Source: Pseudozobellia sp. WGM2
GTDB lineage: Bacteria > Bacteroidota > Bacteroidia > Flavobacteriales > Flavobacteriaceae
Length of the DNA: 64,000 nt
Direction of reading: 5' to 3'
Assembly (NCBI RefSeq): GCF_017810075.1
Contig: NZ_JADNYK010000004.1
Location: 248,001-312,000, forward strand
A model generated the notes under the pieces. That model was given only the letters and a program-made list of their open reading frames with translations, was not told the origin of the DNA and made no database searches. The position numbers and the translations under genes are program-made. Below, piece by piece: positions 17,871 to 27,269 of the stretch (the first letter of the stretch is position 1; every line of letters starts with the position of its first letter).

Positions 17871-18704
17871 ATGAAATCAAATTTCATACTTTCAATAGCT
17901 TTCTTACTTAGTCTGGTCTCCGGTTTTGGGCAAGATTTAAAGGTTATGACCTATAATATCAAATATGACAACAAGAACGATACTGTCAATAACTGGAACG
18001 ATAGAAAGCTACCTATGGTACAGCTTCTCGAAAAATATCAACCTGCTGTGGTAGGAATGCAAGAGGTTCTATCGACCCAATTGGAATATTTAGATAAATC
18101 ACTGCCCGTATATTCCTTTGTGGGGGTGGGAAGGGAAGACGGGAAAGAAAAAGGCGAATTCTCCCCTATTTTTTATAATAAAGATAAGTTCACACTTTCC
18201 GAATCCGGAACATTTTGGCTTTCAAATACCCCAGAAAACATTTCAATAGGTTGGGATGCCGCCTTAGAACGCATTTGTACATACGCCCTTCTCGAGAAGA
18301 AAAATACCAATGAAAAGTTTTGGGTATTCAACACGCATTTTGACCATCGAGGTGAAAAGGCAAGGAAGAAATCGGTCAAATTAATTCTCAAAAAAATAAA
18401 AGAGATTAATTTAAACCATCTGCCAGTAGTTCTCATGGGCGACTTGAATCTTCAACCGGAACAAAAGCCTATTCAAATTTTATCTCGCAAAATGGATGAT
18501 GGCTTGAAGGTTACTGAAAAATCGAACGAAGGCCCCATAGGCACCTTCAACGGCTTTAATCTTGAAGAACCCATTAGCCGTAGAATCGATTATATTTTCA
18601 CTTCAGGTTTTAACGTAAAATCATATTCGCATATCGATGAGCGCCTAAAAAATGGCAAACATATTTCAGACCATTTACCCGTGGTCGCTTCACTTTCAAA
18701 ATAG
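17871..18704 (+). CDS. secreted endonuclease/exonuclease/phosphatase family protein
   Basis: 277 residues with a signal peptide (LSIAFLLSLVSGFGQ). The fold is that of DNase I-like metal-dependent phosphodiesterases: LKVMTYNIKYDN, VVGMQEVL, NTHFDHRG, VVLMGDLNLQ, RRIDYIF and the final HISDHLPVVASL, supplying Asn, Glu, Asp, Asn, Asp and His of the catalytic set. Substrate may be a nucleic acid, a sphingomyelin-like lipid or an inositol phosphate; the sequence does not decide. It lies directly against the M23 peptidase gene on the other strand. Confidence 0.9.
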   Translation: MKSNFILSIAFLLSLVSGFGQDLKVMTYNIKYDNKNDTVNNWNDRKLPMVQLLEKYQPAVVGMQEVLSTQLEYLDKSLPVYSFVGVGREDGKEKGEFSPIFYNKDKFTLSESGTFWLSNTPENISIGWDAALERICTYALLEKKNTNEKFWVFNTHFDHRGEKARKKSVKLILKKIKEINLNHLPVVLMGDLNLQPEQKPIQILSRKMDDGLKVTEKSNEGPIGTFNGFNLEEPISRRIDYIFTSGFNVKSYSHIDERLKNGKHISDHLPVVASLSK

Positions 18705-18705
18705 C

Positions 18706-19875
18706 TTATTTAATTTTGGCATTTGTAAAATCAACAAGACTTAGATGCACGAACGCTTTCATGCCTTCTTGATTTTGTACATGAGCCCATTTATCGGTCA
18801 ATCCTAAAAGAGCTAGGGTGTCGTTTGTAATAGCTTTCCCTATTTTAGCACCGCCAAGACCCGGCCTATTGCGAAGGTTCGCTCTGGAACCCGAGATGCT
18901 AATTACGGGTGTTTCAATTCTATCCTTATAGGATTCAAATTGTGGCACTTCTGAGATCCAAACGAAGGGCAGGGGGTCTATCGCCCCACGGTACCCTTGA
19001 TAGATACCAAAATGAAGGTGAGGTTTGGTCGTTCTCGCATTACCGGTATTACCGACAAGCCCCAAGGTATCACCAGTTTCTATCTTTTCTCCTGAATTCA
19101 CCAGAATACTGTCTAGATGGGCATAGTACAACGAATAACCAAAAATTCCGGTTCGCTGCCACACTTGATTTCCACCAAGACCACGGTTACCTGTTGAACT
19201 GACACGCCCGTCAGTAGCCGCTATAATCGGAGTACCCCGATCAGCGAAAATATCGAGACCCTCGTGGGTTCTTTGCCCCCCATCTCTGGCAGCACCCCAA
19301 AAACTTTGTATTGCCTGATTATCTTTTCCTGCTACTGGAAAGCCAAAAACCGGACGGGTATATAACCGCATTGAAAATGAACTGGTCTTTTCAATTTCTG
19401 GCTGTATAGTCAACTTGTACATTCCGCTATCCTCTATCTGGTACTCTATCGATTTTGCATTTTCGTTATTAGATTCGATTAGTTCTATGGTACCCAAAGA
19501 ATCCTTAGAAATTTTATATAAATCGATAAAGACCTTTTTTCCAACAGTATCGGTTTGAATTTCCACAAAAAAAGTGCGGCCTTTATGAAGCTCTATGTTG
19601 TAACTATACGTTCGGTAGAGTTCATCGAAATACGTACCGGTTTCTGAATACGGTAGGTCGATCGATAAACTATCCTTCAAGCTAGACTCAAATGACTTTT
19701 TCCACAATGGAAAACGAACTGAGTCATTTTCATAATTTCGAGCATACAATTCCCGAGCAGAGGGTTTCGTTATAAGATCCGTAGCTTTTCTCACTTGCTT
19801 ACAGGTGATCAGCAACACGAAGATAGCTAGCACTCGAACTATGTTGAAAAAATTTTTCACGCGTTCCTTACTCAT
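18706..19875 (-). CDS. M23 family metallopeptidase lipoprotein with SH3-like tail
   Basis: 389 residues. The start carries a hydrophobic segment and a probable lipobox (LLITCKQ, C25). A middle beta-rich domain (about 80-175) precedes the M23 peptidase domain (about 190-300) with the zinc motifs HEGLDIFADRG and HLHF, both intact. The last 60 residues (SGSRANLRNRPGLGGAKIG) form an SH3-type wall-binding domain. It should cut peptide cross-links of peptidoglycan in the periplasm. It follows the hydrolase gene on the same strand, but a strong terminator lies between them. Confidence 0.92.
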   Translation of the reverse strand: MSKERVKNFFNIVRVLAIFVLLITCKQVRKATDLITKPSARELYARNYENDSVRFPLWKKSFESSLKDSLSIDLPYSETGTYFDELYRTYSYNIELHKGRTFFVEIQTDTVGKKVFIDLYKISKDSLGTIELIESNNENAKSIEYQIEDSGMYKLTIQPEIEKTSSFSMRLYTRPVFGFPVAGKDNQAIQSFWGAARDGGQRTHEGLDIFADRGTPIIAATDGRVSSTGNRGLGGNQVWQRTGIFGYSLYYAHLDSILVNSGEKIETGDTLGLVGNTGNARTTKPHLHFGIYQGYRGAIDPLPFVWISEVPQFESYKDRIETPVISISGSRANLRNRPGLGGAKIGKAITNDTLALLGLTDKWAHVQNQEGMKAFVHLSLVDFTNAKIK

Positions 19876-19885
19876 TAAAACAACA

Positions 19886-19913
19886 AAAGCCAGACCAAAA
19901 CGGGCCCGGCTTT
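19886..19913 (-). terminator. intrinsic terminator of the alpha/beta hydrolase gene
   Basis: On the minus strand the RNA folds aaagccgggcc with ggtctggcttt (11 pairs including two G-U), followed by a T-rich run. On the plus strand the same bases give two A-C mismatches, which fixes the direction. Confidence 0.75.
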
Positions 19914-19931
19914 CATTATCATTGATAGAGA

Positions 19932-20762
19932 CTACTTTTTGAGAAAATCTATCAAAATTTTATTTAATTGATCGGCATGAGTTACATTCAAGCCGTGTGG
20001 TGCTCCTTCAATCACCTCAAAAGTGTTATACGCGATTCCCTTAGCCGCTTGTTCAGCTGAAGTCGCCAGTGGCACCGTTTCATCGGCATCACCATGTACA
20101 ATTAAGGTAGGCACGGTAACATTCTTCAGTTCAGGCCTAAAGTCGGTATGCATCCAAGCCAAAGCTGTTTGAATGGTCGCTCTTGGCGATGCGTGCGAAG
20201 CAATAATAAAATCATAATCTAACTGGGCTTCGCTGACCTTATCTTTGTTCTTGTCGTAGTTATAAAATCCTTTATGAAAGTTTTTCAAAAACCCGACGCG
20301 ATCTTTTTGTAATGCATCTTTTATATCGTCCAAGGCACTCTCTGGCACTCCATCAGGGTTGTCCTCTTTTTTCTTAACTAAAGGAATAATAGAACTGATA
20401 AGTGCGGCCTTCGCTATTCTATCTGAACCAAAATCGGTAAAATAACGAACTACTTCGCCACCACCCATTGAAAAACCTACAAGTACAGCATCTTTCAAAT
20501 CTAAGCCTTCAACAAGAGTATTTAAATCACTGGTGAGCGCTGAATAATCATATTCACCCCAAGGTGCGGAAGAAATACCGAAGCCACGACGGTCATATGA
20601 AATGCATCTGTAGCCTTCCTCAACAATTTTCCAAACTTGTTGCTCCCATGACTTTCGGCTTAAGGGCCAACCGTGAATTAAGATTACCGGCTGTCCGCTT
20701 CCATAGTCTTCATAAAATATATCTACGGGTTCCTTTCCTTTTTTATTTGTGATAAATGGCAT
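19932..20762 (-). CDS. alpha/beta hydrolase, chloroperoxidase-like
   Basis: 276 residues, no signal peptide. The catalytic triad is readable: Ser in GFSMGGGEVVRY, Asp in VHGDADETVP and His in GAPHGLNVTH; the oxyanion region is ILIHGWPLSRKSWE. The order and the GFSMGGGE elbow are those of cofactor-free haloperoxidases and related esterases. In vivo most of these act as esterases or lactonases, so peroxidase activity should not be assumed. Single gene, ended by the terminator at 19886-19913. Confidence 0.9.
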   Translation of the reverse strand: MPFITNKKGKEPVDIFYEDYGSGQPVILIHGWPLSRKSWEQQVWKIVEEGYRCISYDRRGFGISSAPWGEYDYSALTSDLNTLVEGLDLKDAVLVGFSMGGGEVVRYFTDFGSDRIAKAALISSIIPLVKKKEDNPDGVPESALDDIKDALQKDRVGFLKNFHKGFYNYDKNKDKVSEAQLDYDFIIASHASPRATIQTALAWMHTDFRPELKNVTVPTLIVHGDADETVPLATSAEQAAKGIAYNTFEVIEGAPHGLNVTHADQLNKILIDFLKK

Positions 20763-20833
20763 ATTTCTATTTTTTTTGTTTTGTTAAAAGTACTCCTTAA
20801 GTAGAGTTATGTTTAATGCAAAGCGAAAGATTG

Positions 20834-20864
20834 TTGGCGGTAAAAATGTTTTAACCTATTTTTA
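20834..20864 (+). promoter_or_regulatory. candidate promoter of the PaiB/TfoX pair
   Basis: TTG at 20834-20836, a 20-base spacer, then TATTTTTA at 20857-20864, one base off TAnnTTTG, 23 bases before the ATG. Confidence 0.4.
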
Positions 20865-20887
20865 ATAGTATCCATTTTCAATCTTCT

Positions 20888-21496
20888 ATGTACGTACCCG
20901 ATTATCAGAGAAACGTGAACTTTGAAGAAATCAAACAATTCTTAAAAGAACATAGTTTTGGTATTTTAGTCACTTATTCTAAAGGCCGGTCGCACGCTAC
21001 CCATATACCTCTCGAATTGGAGCAGAATGAGCAAGGACAGAATGTACTTACAGGCCATATTGCCAAAGCGAACCCTCAGTGGAAACAGTTCTCCTCAGAA
21101 GAGGAAGTGCTTTGTATATTTAATGGTGCCAACGCCTATATTTCATCATCATGGTACAAAGAGGAAGAAGTACCTACTTGGAACTATATTGCCGTTCATG
21201 TCTATGGAAAACTTTCTGTTTTAAGCGAAGAGGAAGTAATGGCTTCTTTACACAGATTGGTAGACACTTATGAAAAATCATCAAAAAAGCCTGTATCATT
21301 AAAAAACATGTCAGAACGAATCTTAAAGCAAGTTAAGGGTGTTGTAGGTTTTCAAATTGAAATAACCGATATTCAGGCTCGGTACAAACTTTCTCAGAAC
21401 AGAGAACAAGATCACGCCAAGATTATAAGCGAGCTAGAAGAGCTTGATGACGAGGGAAGCAGAGCAATTGCAAAGGAAATGAAGAAATCGCGCTAA
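20888..21496 (+). CDS. PaiB-like FMN-binding negative transcriptional regulator
   Basis: 202 residues of the PaiB family: MYVPDYQRNVNFEEIKQFL at the start, then a split-barrel flavin-binding fold with THIPLEL, GHIAKANPQW, ISSSWYKEEEVPTWNYIAVH and VVGFQIEITDIQARYKLSQN. The family is named for a Bacillus subtilis regulator of protease and sporulation genes, though many members look like flavin reductases. Its role here is open. It is followed 17 bases later by the TfoX-domain gene, probably in one transcript. Confidence 0.9.
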   Translation: MYVPDYQRNVNFEEIKQFLKEHSFGILVTYSKGRSHATHIPLELEQNEQGQNVLTGHIAKANPQWKQFSSEEEVLCIFNGANAYISSSWYKEEEVPTWNYIAVHVYGKLSVLSEEEVMASLHRLVDTYEKSSKKPVSLKNMSERILKQVKGVVGFQIEITDIQARYKLSQNREQDHAKIISELEELDDEGSRAIAKEMKKSR

Positions 21497-21513
21497 TCTT
21501 TTAAATATCGTGT

Positions 21514-21879
21514 ATGGCTTACGATGAATATCTGGCCGATAGGTCAAGACAGGTCTTAAAACAAAAATCGGTTTACTTCGAAGAGAAAAAGATGATGGGC
21601 GGACTTTGTTTTATGGTGGATGATAAAATGTGTTTTGGCCTACTATCAGATAAGTCAACGGGTGATGGAAAGTTAATGTGTCGTGTTGGACCACATAACT
21701 ATGAAAAGGCCTTATCCAGACCTCACTGTTCAAAAATGAACTTTACCGGACGAACAATGAATGGTTTCGTCTTTGTGGATGCGGAAGGCTTTGACACTGA
21801 TACGGATATGGCGTATTGGATTCAGTTATGTCTCGATTACAACCCTCAAGCCACACGCAGTAAGAAAAAGAAAAAATAA
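21514..21879 (+). CDS. TfoX/Sxy N-terminal domain protein
   Basis: 121 residues, a lone TfoX N-terminal domain: FEEKKMMGGLCFMVDDKMCF, LMCRVGPHNYEKAL and FTGRTMNGFVFVD. Full-length TfoX/Sxy controls competence in gamma-proteobacteria, but single N-terminal domains are common in Bacteroidota and have no shown role. The protein ends in a lysine-rich tail. It follows the PaiB-like gene by 17 bases. Confidence 0.88.
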   Translation: MAYDEYLADRSRQVLKQKSVYFEEKKMMGGLCFMVDDKMCFGLLSDKSTGDGKLMCRVGPHNYEKALSRPHCSKMNFTGRTMNGFVFVDAEGFDTDTDMAYWIQLCLDYNPQATRSKKKKK

Positions 21880-21885
21880 AGGCAT

Positions 21886-21915
21886 AAAAAAACCATCCGG
21901 TAAAAACGGATGGTT
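21886..21915 (-). terminator. intrinsic terminator of the alcohol dehydrogenase gene
   Basis: Hairpin aaccatccg/cggatggtt (21891-21899 and 21907-21915). On the minus strand it runs into seven T. It may also serve the TfoX gene on the plus strand, where the T run is poor. Confidence 0.75.
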
Positions 21916-21938
21916 CTTCAACAGTTTATATTTCTATA

Positions 21939-22991
21939 TTAACTTTCTTTCAAAGACTTCATATCAATTACAAAACGGTATTTAACATCCGATTTTTGCA
22001 ATCTATCATATGCGTCGTTGATGTCTTGAATATTAATCATCTCAATATCGGAAACCACATTATGTTCCCCACAAAAATCGAGCATTTCTTGAGTTTCTTT
22101 AATACCTCCGATCAACGAGCCTGCGATACGCTTTCTGCCTGTTATAATACCTCCACCGTGAAGGGAATCCAAAGGTTCAACGGCACCTACCAGTACCATG
22201 GTCGAATCTCTCTTCAACAACCCCACATAAGGGTTCATATCGTGACCTACGGGAATGGTATTCAAAAGAAAATCGAACGAATTGGCATGCTTCTTCATTT
22301 GCTCTTCATCCTTAGAAATCAAAACCTCATCGGCACCTAAGTCTTTGGCATCTTCACTTTTATTCGGTGAAGTTGTGATCATAACGGTATGAGCGCCCAT
22401 AGCGTGTGCAAATTTTACACCCATATGCCCCAAGCCACCAAGACCGATAACTCCGACTTTATCTCCTTTTTTAACTCCCCAATGTGACAACGGAGACCAC
22501 GTAGTGATACCTGCACATAATAATGGGGCTGCTGCTTTGGCATCAAGATTACTGGGCACTTTCAGCACAAATTCTTTATCGACAACGATGCTTTCAGAAT
22601 ATCCACCGAAAGTATGCCCCCCTAAATGTTTGTCTTCACCATTGTAAGTAAAAGTTGCTCCATTCTCACAAAATTGTTCCAAATCGTCTTTACAGGCACC
22701 ACATTCTTGACAAGAATCGACCAAACAGCCCACACCGACCATATCACCCACCTTGAAATTTTTTACGTTATCACCAATCTCTGTGACCTCACCGATAATT
22801 TCATGACCGGGAACTACGGGATATACCGAGTTTTTCCAATCGTTTCGTACTTGATGCAAATCGCTATGACAAACACCGCAATAATGTATCTCTATTTTTA
22901 CATCGTCAGGAGTAGGTTTTCTTCTCTCAATATCAAAAGGTTTTAAATCTGCCTCTTTGGAGGACGCTGCATATGCTTTCACTTCTTTCAT
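21939..22991 (-). CDS. zinc-dependent NAD(P) alcohol dehydrogenase, YahK/cinnamyl type
   Basis: 350 residues from the ATG at 22991; a TTG two codons earlier is less likely. It is a medium-chain dehydrogenase: catalytic zinc ligands in YCGVCHSDLHQ and GHEIIGEV, structural zinc cysteines in CQECGACKDDLEQFC, and the nucleotide fold GVIGLGGLGHMGVKFAHAMG. The GLGGLGH form and overall layout match the YahK/cinnamyl group, which is mostly NADPH dependent and reduces aldehydes. Cytoplasmic, single gene. Confidence 0.92.
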   Translation of the reverse strand: MKEVKAYAASSKEADLKPFDIERRKPTPDDVKIEIHYCGVCHSDLHQVRNDWKNSVYPVVPGHEIIGEVTEIGDNVKNFKVGDMVGVGCLVDSCQECGACKDDLEQFCENGATFTYNGEDKHLGGHTFGGYSESIVVDKEFVLKVPSNLDAKAAAPLLCAGITTWSPLSHWGVKKGDKVGVIGLGGLGHMGVKFAHAMGAHTVMITTSPNKSEDAKDLGADEVLISKDEEQMKKHANSFDFLLNTIPVGHDMNPYVGLLKRDSTMVLVGAVEPLDSLHGGGIITGRKRIAGSLIGGIKETQEMLDFCGEHNVVSDIEMINIQDINDAYDRLQKSDVKYRFVIDMKSLKES

Positions 22992-23104
22992 ATTCAAATT
23001 TAATTTGCCGCAAAACTAGAAATAACCTTGATGAGGATTTAGTGCAATCAGAATGATTTTTGCACCGTTATACTCTAAGTTTAAAATAGTGGATATAAAA
23101 CAAA

Positions 23105-23129
23105 AACCCCAACCTATGAAGTTGGGGTT
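23105..23129 (-). terminator. intrinsic terminator of the molybdenum hydroxylase operon
   Basis: Hairpin aaccccaac/gttggggtt (23105-23113 and 23121-23129) lies 23 bases past the FAD-subunit stop and is followed by a T-rich run on the minus strand. Confidence 0.75.
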
Positions 23130-23151
23130 ATAAAAAATAAAATGTCAACTA

Positions 23152-23952
23152 CTAAGCTTCCAACGCTCTTTTCACCATAACTTTTGTCAAATGAGAACGG
23201 TATTCAGTGTCGGCGAAATGGTCGCTCATTACCTCTACCCCATCGACAGCATGTTCAGCAGCGTCACTGTTACCATTATAGGCCTTTTCTACTTCGGTAG
23301 CCCTATACGGAGTATCTGACACTCCGGTAATACCTACTCGAACGGCATTACCATCATGAACAACGGCAACCCCTACAATAGCGAACCTAGAAGCTGATTG
23401 ATAAAATTTTTGATAATTGCCATGTGCAACTTTAGGAAAATGGACTGCAATAATAATCTCATCATCGGCCAAGGCGGTTGTAAAAATACCCTCAAAAAAA
23501 TCTGTTGCCGCTATCGTACGTTTTCCGTTTTTACCCTCTACTTCAATATTGGCTTCACAGGCGAGCACCACAGCAGGGTAATCTGCCGAAGGGTCGGCGT
23601 GCGCCAAACTTCCACCAATAGTACCCCGGTTTCTTACCTGAACATCTCCAAGGGTCTGTACGGTCCGATGTAAAATATTCAGGTTCTTATACACTACTTC
23701 AGAGTTCAATATTTGGGTATGCGTACAGTTGGCACCTATAATAACCCCATCACCGGTTTCTTCAATAGTATTCATGCCGGCTATGCCATTAATATCAATA
23801 ACTATCTCAGGCCTGTTCAATCTTAACTTCATTGCGGGCAACAGGCTTTGCCCACCTGAAAGAATTTTGGCATCAAAACCATGCTTGTCTAGTAAATTGA
23901 CGGCCTCACTTACTGAAGACGCTTTTATATAATCAAATTTTGCTGGTATCAT
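23152..23952 (-). CDS. molybdenum hydroxylase FAD-binding subunit (CoxM-like)
   Basis: 266 residues. FAD contacts of the xanthine dehydrogenase family are seen in ILSGGQSLLPAMKLRL and TIGGSLAHADPSADYPAVVL, and the C-terminal CO-dehydrogenase-flavoprotein domain covers about 175-266. In the complex it receives electrons from the 2Fe-2S subunit. It is the last gene of the operon, 16 bases after the large subunit. Gene order small, large, medium is the one known for form II enzymes, unlike the medium, small, large order of true form I CO dehydrogenases. Confidence 0.93.
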   Translation of the reverse strand: MIPAKFDYIKASSVSEAVNLLDKHGFDAKILSGGQSLLPAMKLRLNRPEIVIDINGIAGMNTIEETGDGVIIGANCTHTQILNSEVVYKNLNILHRTVQTLGDVQVRNRGTIGGSLAHADPSADYPAVVLACEANIEVEGKNGKRTIAATDFFEGIFTTALADDEIIIAVHFPKVAHGNYQKFYQSASRFAIVGVAVVHDGNAVRVGITGVSDTPYRATEVEKAYNGNSDAAEHAVDGVEVMSDHFADTEYRSHLTKVMVKRALEA

Positions 23953-23968
23953 CTTGTTCAGGTATTTA

Positions 23969-26329
23969 TTAATTCTGCATCGCTTTCCAAACCGTCTGAG
24001 GCTTTAAAGGCATTTGAATATCCGTTACTCCCAAATGTGCCAATGCATCTACCACAGCATTGACCACTGCCGGAGTCGACCCTATGGCCCCCGCTTCACC
24101 AGCACCCTTAACTCCCAAGGGGTTGTGCGGGCATGGTGTAACCGTATTATCGGTTTCAATCATCGGTAGGTCATCGGCCCTTGGCATGGCATAATCCATA
24201 TAAGAACCGGTAATCATCTGACCGCTCTCATCGTACACTACCTCTTCGAGTAAAGCTTGTCCGACCCCTTGGGCTACACCCCCATGAATCTGTCCATCTA
24301 CTATCATTGGATTCATAATATTACCTACATCGTCAATGGCTATAAATCTTTGTAAGTCGACCGCACCGGTATCTTTATCTACCTCGACTACTGCGATATG
24401 CGTACCAAAGGGATATGTGAAATTGCTCGGGTCATAAAAACTTGAAAAATCGAGACCAGGTTCTAAACCTTCAGGATAGTTGTGTGGTACATAAGCTGTT
24501 AATGCAACATCACCGAACGACACTGATTTATCGGTGCCCTTTACGGTCCATTTTCCGCTGGCATATTCTAAATCCCCTTCAGCAGCCTCCAATTTATGGG
24601 CGGCGATTTTGGCTCCTTTATCCAATATTTTTTCGATACTTTTTATAATAGCGCTACCGCCAACGGCCAAACTTCTTGAACCATAGGTTCCCATTCCGAA
24701 GGCCACCTGATCGGTGTCACCATGTTCGATTTCAACATCGGCCATATCTATACCCAACTTATCGGCTACGAACTGCGCAAAAACAGTTTCATGGCCCTGA
24801 CCGTGGGAATGTGCCCCTGTAAATACAGATACCTTACCTGTGGGCTGTACCCTTACTTGTCCAACTTCGTAAAGACCGGCCCTAGCGCCCAAGGCACCAA
24901 CGACCGCCGAAGGTGCTATACCGCAACCCTCAATGTAGGTAGATAGGCCCACACCCAAGAGTTTTCCGTTTTTTCGAGCCTCTTCCTGTTCTTTTCTAAA
25001 ATTCTCATAGCCCAATTTCTCCAATCCCTTTTTTAGGGCCTGTTGGTAATTGCCACTATCATATTGTAACGCCACTTGTGTCTGATACCCTTCCTCTTTA
25101 ACACCATCAAAGGGTGGTATAAAGTTTTTCATTCGAATTTCTGCCGCATCCATACCCATTTCTTGGGCTCCTTTTGATATAATACGTTCCAACAGATAGG
25201 TAGCTTCCGGTCTTCCGGCCCCTCTATAGGCATCTACGGGAACTGTATGTGTGAACGGCCCTACTACATTCAAATGAATCAAAGGTGTTGTATACACCCC
25301 TTGAAACAAAGTACCATGTAAATAGGTTGGTACCGCTGGGGCGAAAGTCGAAAGATAGGCCCCCATCGCACAATATTCGTCGGTAAGATGGGCAACAATT
25401 TTGCCCTCTTTATCAAAACCCATTTTTGATTTCACCACATGATCACGTCCATGGGCATCTGTTAAAAACGCCTCACTGCGATCGCTTGTCCATTTTACTG
25501 GTCTTCCAATTTGTTTTGAAGCCCATGTCAATAAGGCTTCTTCGGTGTAGTGATAAATTTTACTGCCGAAACCGCCACCTACATCTTTCGAAACGATACG
25601 CACTTTATGCTCGGGAATACCCAAAACAAAAGCACACATCAACAAACGAATCAAATGCGGGTTCTGGGTACTTGTGTATAAAGTGTATTTATCAGCGTTT
25701 ACATCGTAATCGGCAATATAACTTCTGGGCTCCATAGCGTTCGGAGCCAACCGCTGATTACGATATTCCATTTCGGTCACATGATGGGCCTTTTCAAGTG
25801 CCGCCTCTACATCTGCCCTATCGTTACCAATACACCAATCAAAAGCCGCATTATCCTTCCATTCACCGTGAACCAAAGGTGCATCTTTATCCATAGCCTT
25901 TTGGGGATCGGTCACGACCGGCAACTCTTCATATTCGACCTCTACCAATTCGGCGGCATCACGAGCTTGCTCCAATGTTTCAGCAATCACAAACGCAACA
26001 GCCTCGCCGACATGTTTAATTTTATCTTTTACCAAAAGCGGATGTTTTGGCTCTCTCATGGTTTCCCCATTCTTAAAATCGACCTGCCATCCGCAGGGCA
26101 CACCATATTCACCACAACCATCACTACCTGTAAAAATGGCTACAACGCCATCTGCTTTTTCCGCTTCGGAAATATCAACACTAAGAACTTTTGCATGAGC
26201 ATACGGGCTTCGCACAAATGCCGACTGGGTCATCTTAGGAAGTTTAATATCATCGGTGTACTTACCGGCCCCTTTTAGAAATCTTGCGTCTTCACGTCTT
26301 TTAACTGCTTTACCTATAAAATTTCCCAT
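23969..26329 (-). CDS. molybdenum hydroxylase large subunit, form II CoxL-like
   Basis: 786 residues carrying the molybdopterin cytosine dinucleotide site. The N-terminal a/b hammerhead (about 18-130) leads into the Mo-binding domains with DVGGGFGSK and GQGHETVFAQFVADKLG. The active-site loop reads AYRGAGR (367-373), the form II signature, not the AYxCSFR of aerobic CO dehydrogenase; the Cys that carries copper in CODH is missing. The catalytic Glu is in GVKGAGEAGAIG near the C-terminus. Form II enzymes oxidise various aldehydes, purines or aromatic heterocycles. The substrate is open. Cytoplasmic; no signal peptide is present. Confidence 0.93.
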   Translation of the reverse strand: MGNFIGKAVKRREDARFLKGAGKYTDDIKLPKMTQSAFVRSPYAHAKVLSVDISEAEKADGVVAIFTGSDGCGEYGVPCGWQVDFKNGETMREPKHPLLVKDKIKHVGEAVAFVIAETLEQARDAAELVEVEYEELPVVTDPQKAMDKDAPLVHGEWKDNAAFDWCIGNDRADVEAALEKAHHVTEMEYRNQRLAPNAMEPRSYIADYDVNADKYTLYTSTQNPHLIRLLMCAFVLGIPEHKVRIVSKDVGGGFGSKIYHYTEEALLTWASKQIGRPVKWTSDRSEAFLTDAHGRDHVVKSKMGFDKEGKIVAHLTDEYCAMGAYLSTFAPAVPTYLHGTLFQGVYTTPLIHLNVVGPFTHTVPVDAYRGAGRPEATYLLERIISKGAQEMGMDAAEIRMKNFIPPFDGVKEEGYQTQVALQYDSGNYQQALKKGLEKLGYENFRKEQEEARKNGKLLGVGLSTYIEGCGIAPSAVVGALGARAGLYEVGQVRVQPTGKVSVFTGAHSHGQGHETVFAQFVADKLGIDMADVEIEHGDTDQVAFGMGTYGSRSLAVGGSAIIKSIEKILDKGAKIAAHKLEAAEGDLEYASGKWTVKGTDKSVSFGDVALTAYVPHNYPEGLEPGLDFSSFYDPSNFTYPFGTHIAVVEVDKDTGAVDLQRFIAIDDVGNIMNPMIVDGQIHGGVAQGVGQALLEEVVYDESGQMITGSYMDYAMPRADDLPMIETDNTVTPCPHNPLGVKGAGEAGAIGSTPAVVNAVVDALAHLGVTDIQMPLKPQTVWKAMQN

Positions 26330-26332
26330 GGT

Positions 26333-26797
26333 CTATTCGTTTATGGTTTCAGCGGCAAGCTGAATGGATTTTACGATATTATGATAACCGGTACATCTGC
26401 AGAAATTACCTTTTAGACCGTGTCTAATATCATCTTCAGATGGTTTTGGATAGTTTTTTAAAATATCAGCAGCGACCATTACCATGCCCGGGGTACAAAA
26501 ACCACATTGAAGGCCATGTTTTTCTTTAAAAGCTGCTTGAATAGGATGCATTTCTCCATTTTGGGCCATGCCCTCAATTGTCGTAACCTCACTGCCATCT
26601 GCCTGCACGGCAAGCATGGTACACGATTTAATGGCCTCACCGTTCAAGGTTACGGTACAAGCACCACATCCGCTGGTATCACAACCTATATGAGTACCGG
26701 TTAAATCTAAAGTTTCCCGCAAATATTGAACAAGGCTCGTACGCGGCTCTATGTCATGGGTGTGCGCCTTCCCATTGACCGTGATGGTTACATTCAT
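26333..26797 (-). CDS. molybdenum hydroxylase 2Fe-2S subunit (CoxS-like)
   Basis: 154 residues with both clusters of the family: a plant-ferredoxin-type site ([16 protein letters not shown] plus a later Cys in KSCTMLA) and a helical site ([10 protein letters not shown] and [11 protein letters not shown]). It moves electrons from the molybdenum centre to FAD. No Tat signal is seen, which argues for a cytoplasmic enzyme. Four bases separate it from the large-subunit gene. Confidence 0.94.
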   Translation of the reverse strand: MNVTITVNGKAHTHDIEPRTSLVQYLRETLDLTGTHIGCDTSGCGACTVTLNGEAIKSCTMLAVQADGSEVTTIEGMAQNGEMHPIQAAFKEKHGLQCGFCTPGMVMVAADILKNYPKPSEDDIRHGLKGNFCRCTGYHNIVKSIQLAAETINE

Positions 26798-26819
26798 AAT
26801 AGTGTATTTAGGTTATAAT

Positions 26820-27269
26820 TTATGCTTGTCGCTCAGCAATTTCAGCTTCCATAGATTTAAAGAACTGTTTTGATAGGGTGCTAACCACGCCGCTCATAAT
26901 CCGCTGCCCCATGCTCGCCAAAGTACCTGACATTTTAGCTTCACCGGTATACTTTACTTCGGTCTGTGAATCGCCTGTGGGGGCTAGGGTCATAACAATT
27001 TCTGCCACCACATTGCCCATCTTGCTCTTCTGATCTACCACCAAGGTGCAACGCTCTTCTTCAACCTTATCCTTTATAGAAAGGTTGCCTTTGAAATTAC
27101 CCCTGACAGGGCCCACTTTCACCTCTGAAATAGCTTCGTAATTATCGGGAGACTGTTCTTTTAATTCTTTGATACCTGGAGTCACTTTTTCAAGAACTTC
27201 AGGATCCATAACCATTTGCCAAAAATTCTTAGGCGTAACATTAAGTGTATAATTTCCGTTGATTTTCAT
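26820..27269 (-). CDS. CoxG-like SRPBCC protein
   Basis: 149 residues, the CO dehydrogenase subunit G family with a START-like fold: GNYTLNVTPKNFWQMVMDPE, VLEKVTPGIKELKEQ and VKYTGEAKMSGTLASMGQRI. In Oligotropha CoxG helps anchor the enzyme to the membrane; here it may do the same or aid assembly. A good Shine-Dalgarno-like AAGAAGGA lies just before the ATG, which is uncommon in this phylum. It is the first gene of the second half of the operon, after a gap of 124 bases that could hold an internal promoter. Confidence 0.9.
   Translation of the reverse strand: MKINGNYTLNVTPKNFWQMVMDPEVLEKVTPGIKELKEQSPDNYEAISEVKVGPVRGNFKGNLSIKDKVEEERCTLVVDQKSKMGNVVAEIVMTLAPTGDSQTEVKYTGEAKMSGTLASMGQRIMSGVVSTLSKQFFKSMEAEIAERQA

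Noticed and set aside
20888-21879. Competence locus because of the TfoX domain
   Set aside because: Only the N-terminal TfoX domain is present and no com genes are around.
25781-26278. 165-residue open frame on the plus strand
   Set aside because: Antisense to the Mo hydroxylase large subunit, Cys/Phe/Ile-rich shadow frame.
23969-26329. Aerobic CO dehydrogenase (form I)
   Set aside because: The active-site loop is AYRGAGR, not AYxCSFR, and the gene order is that of form II.
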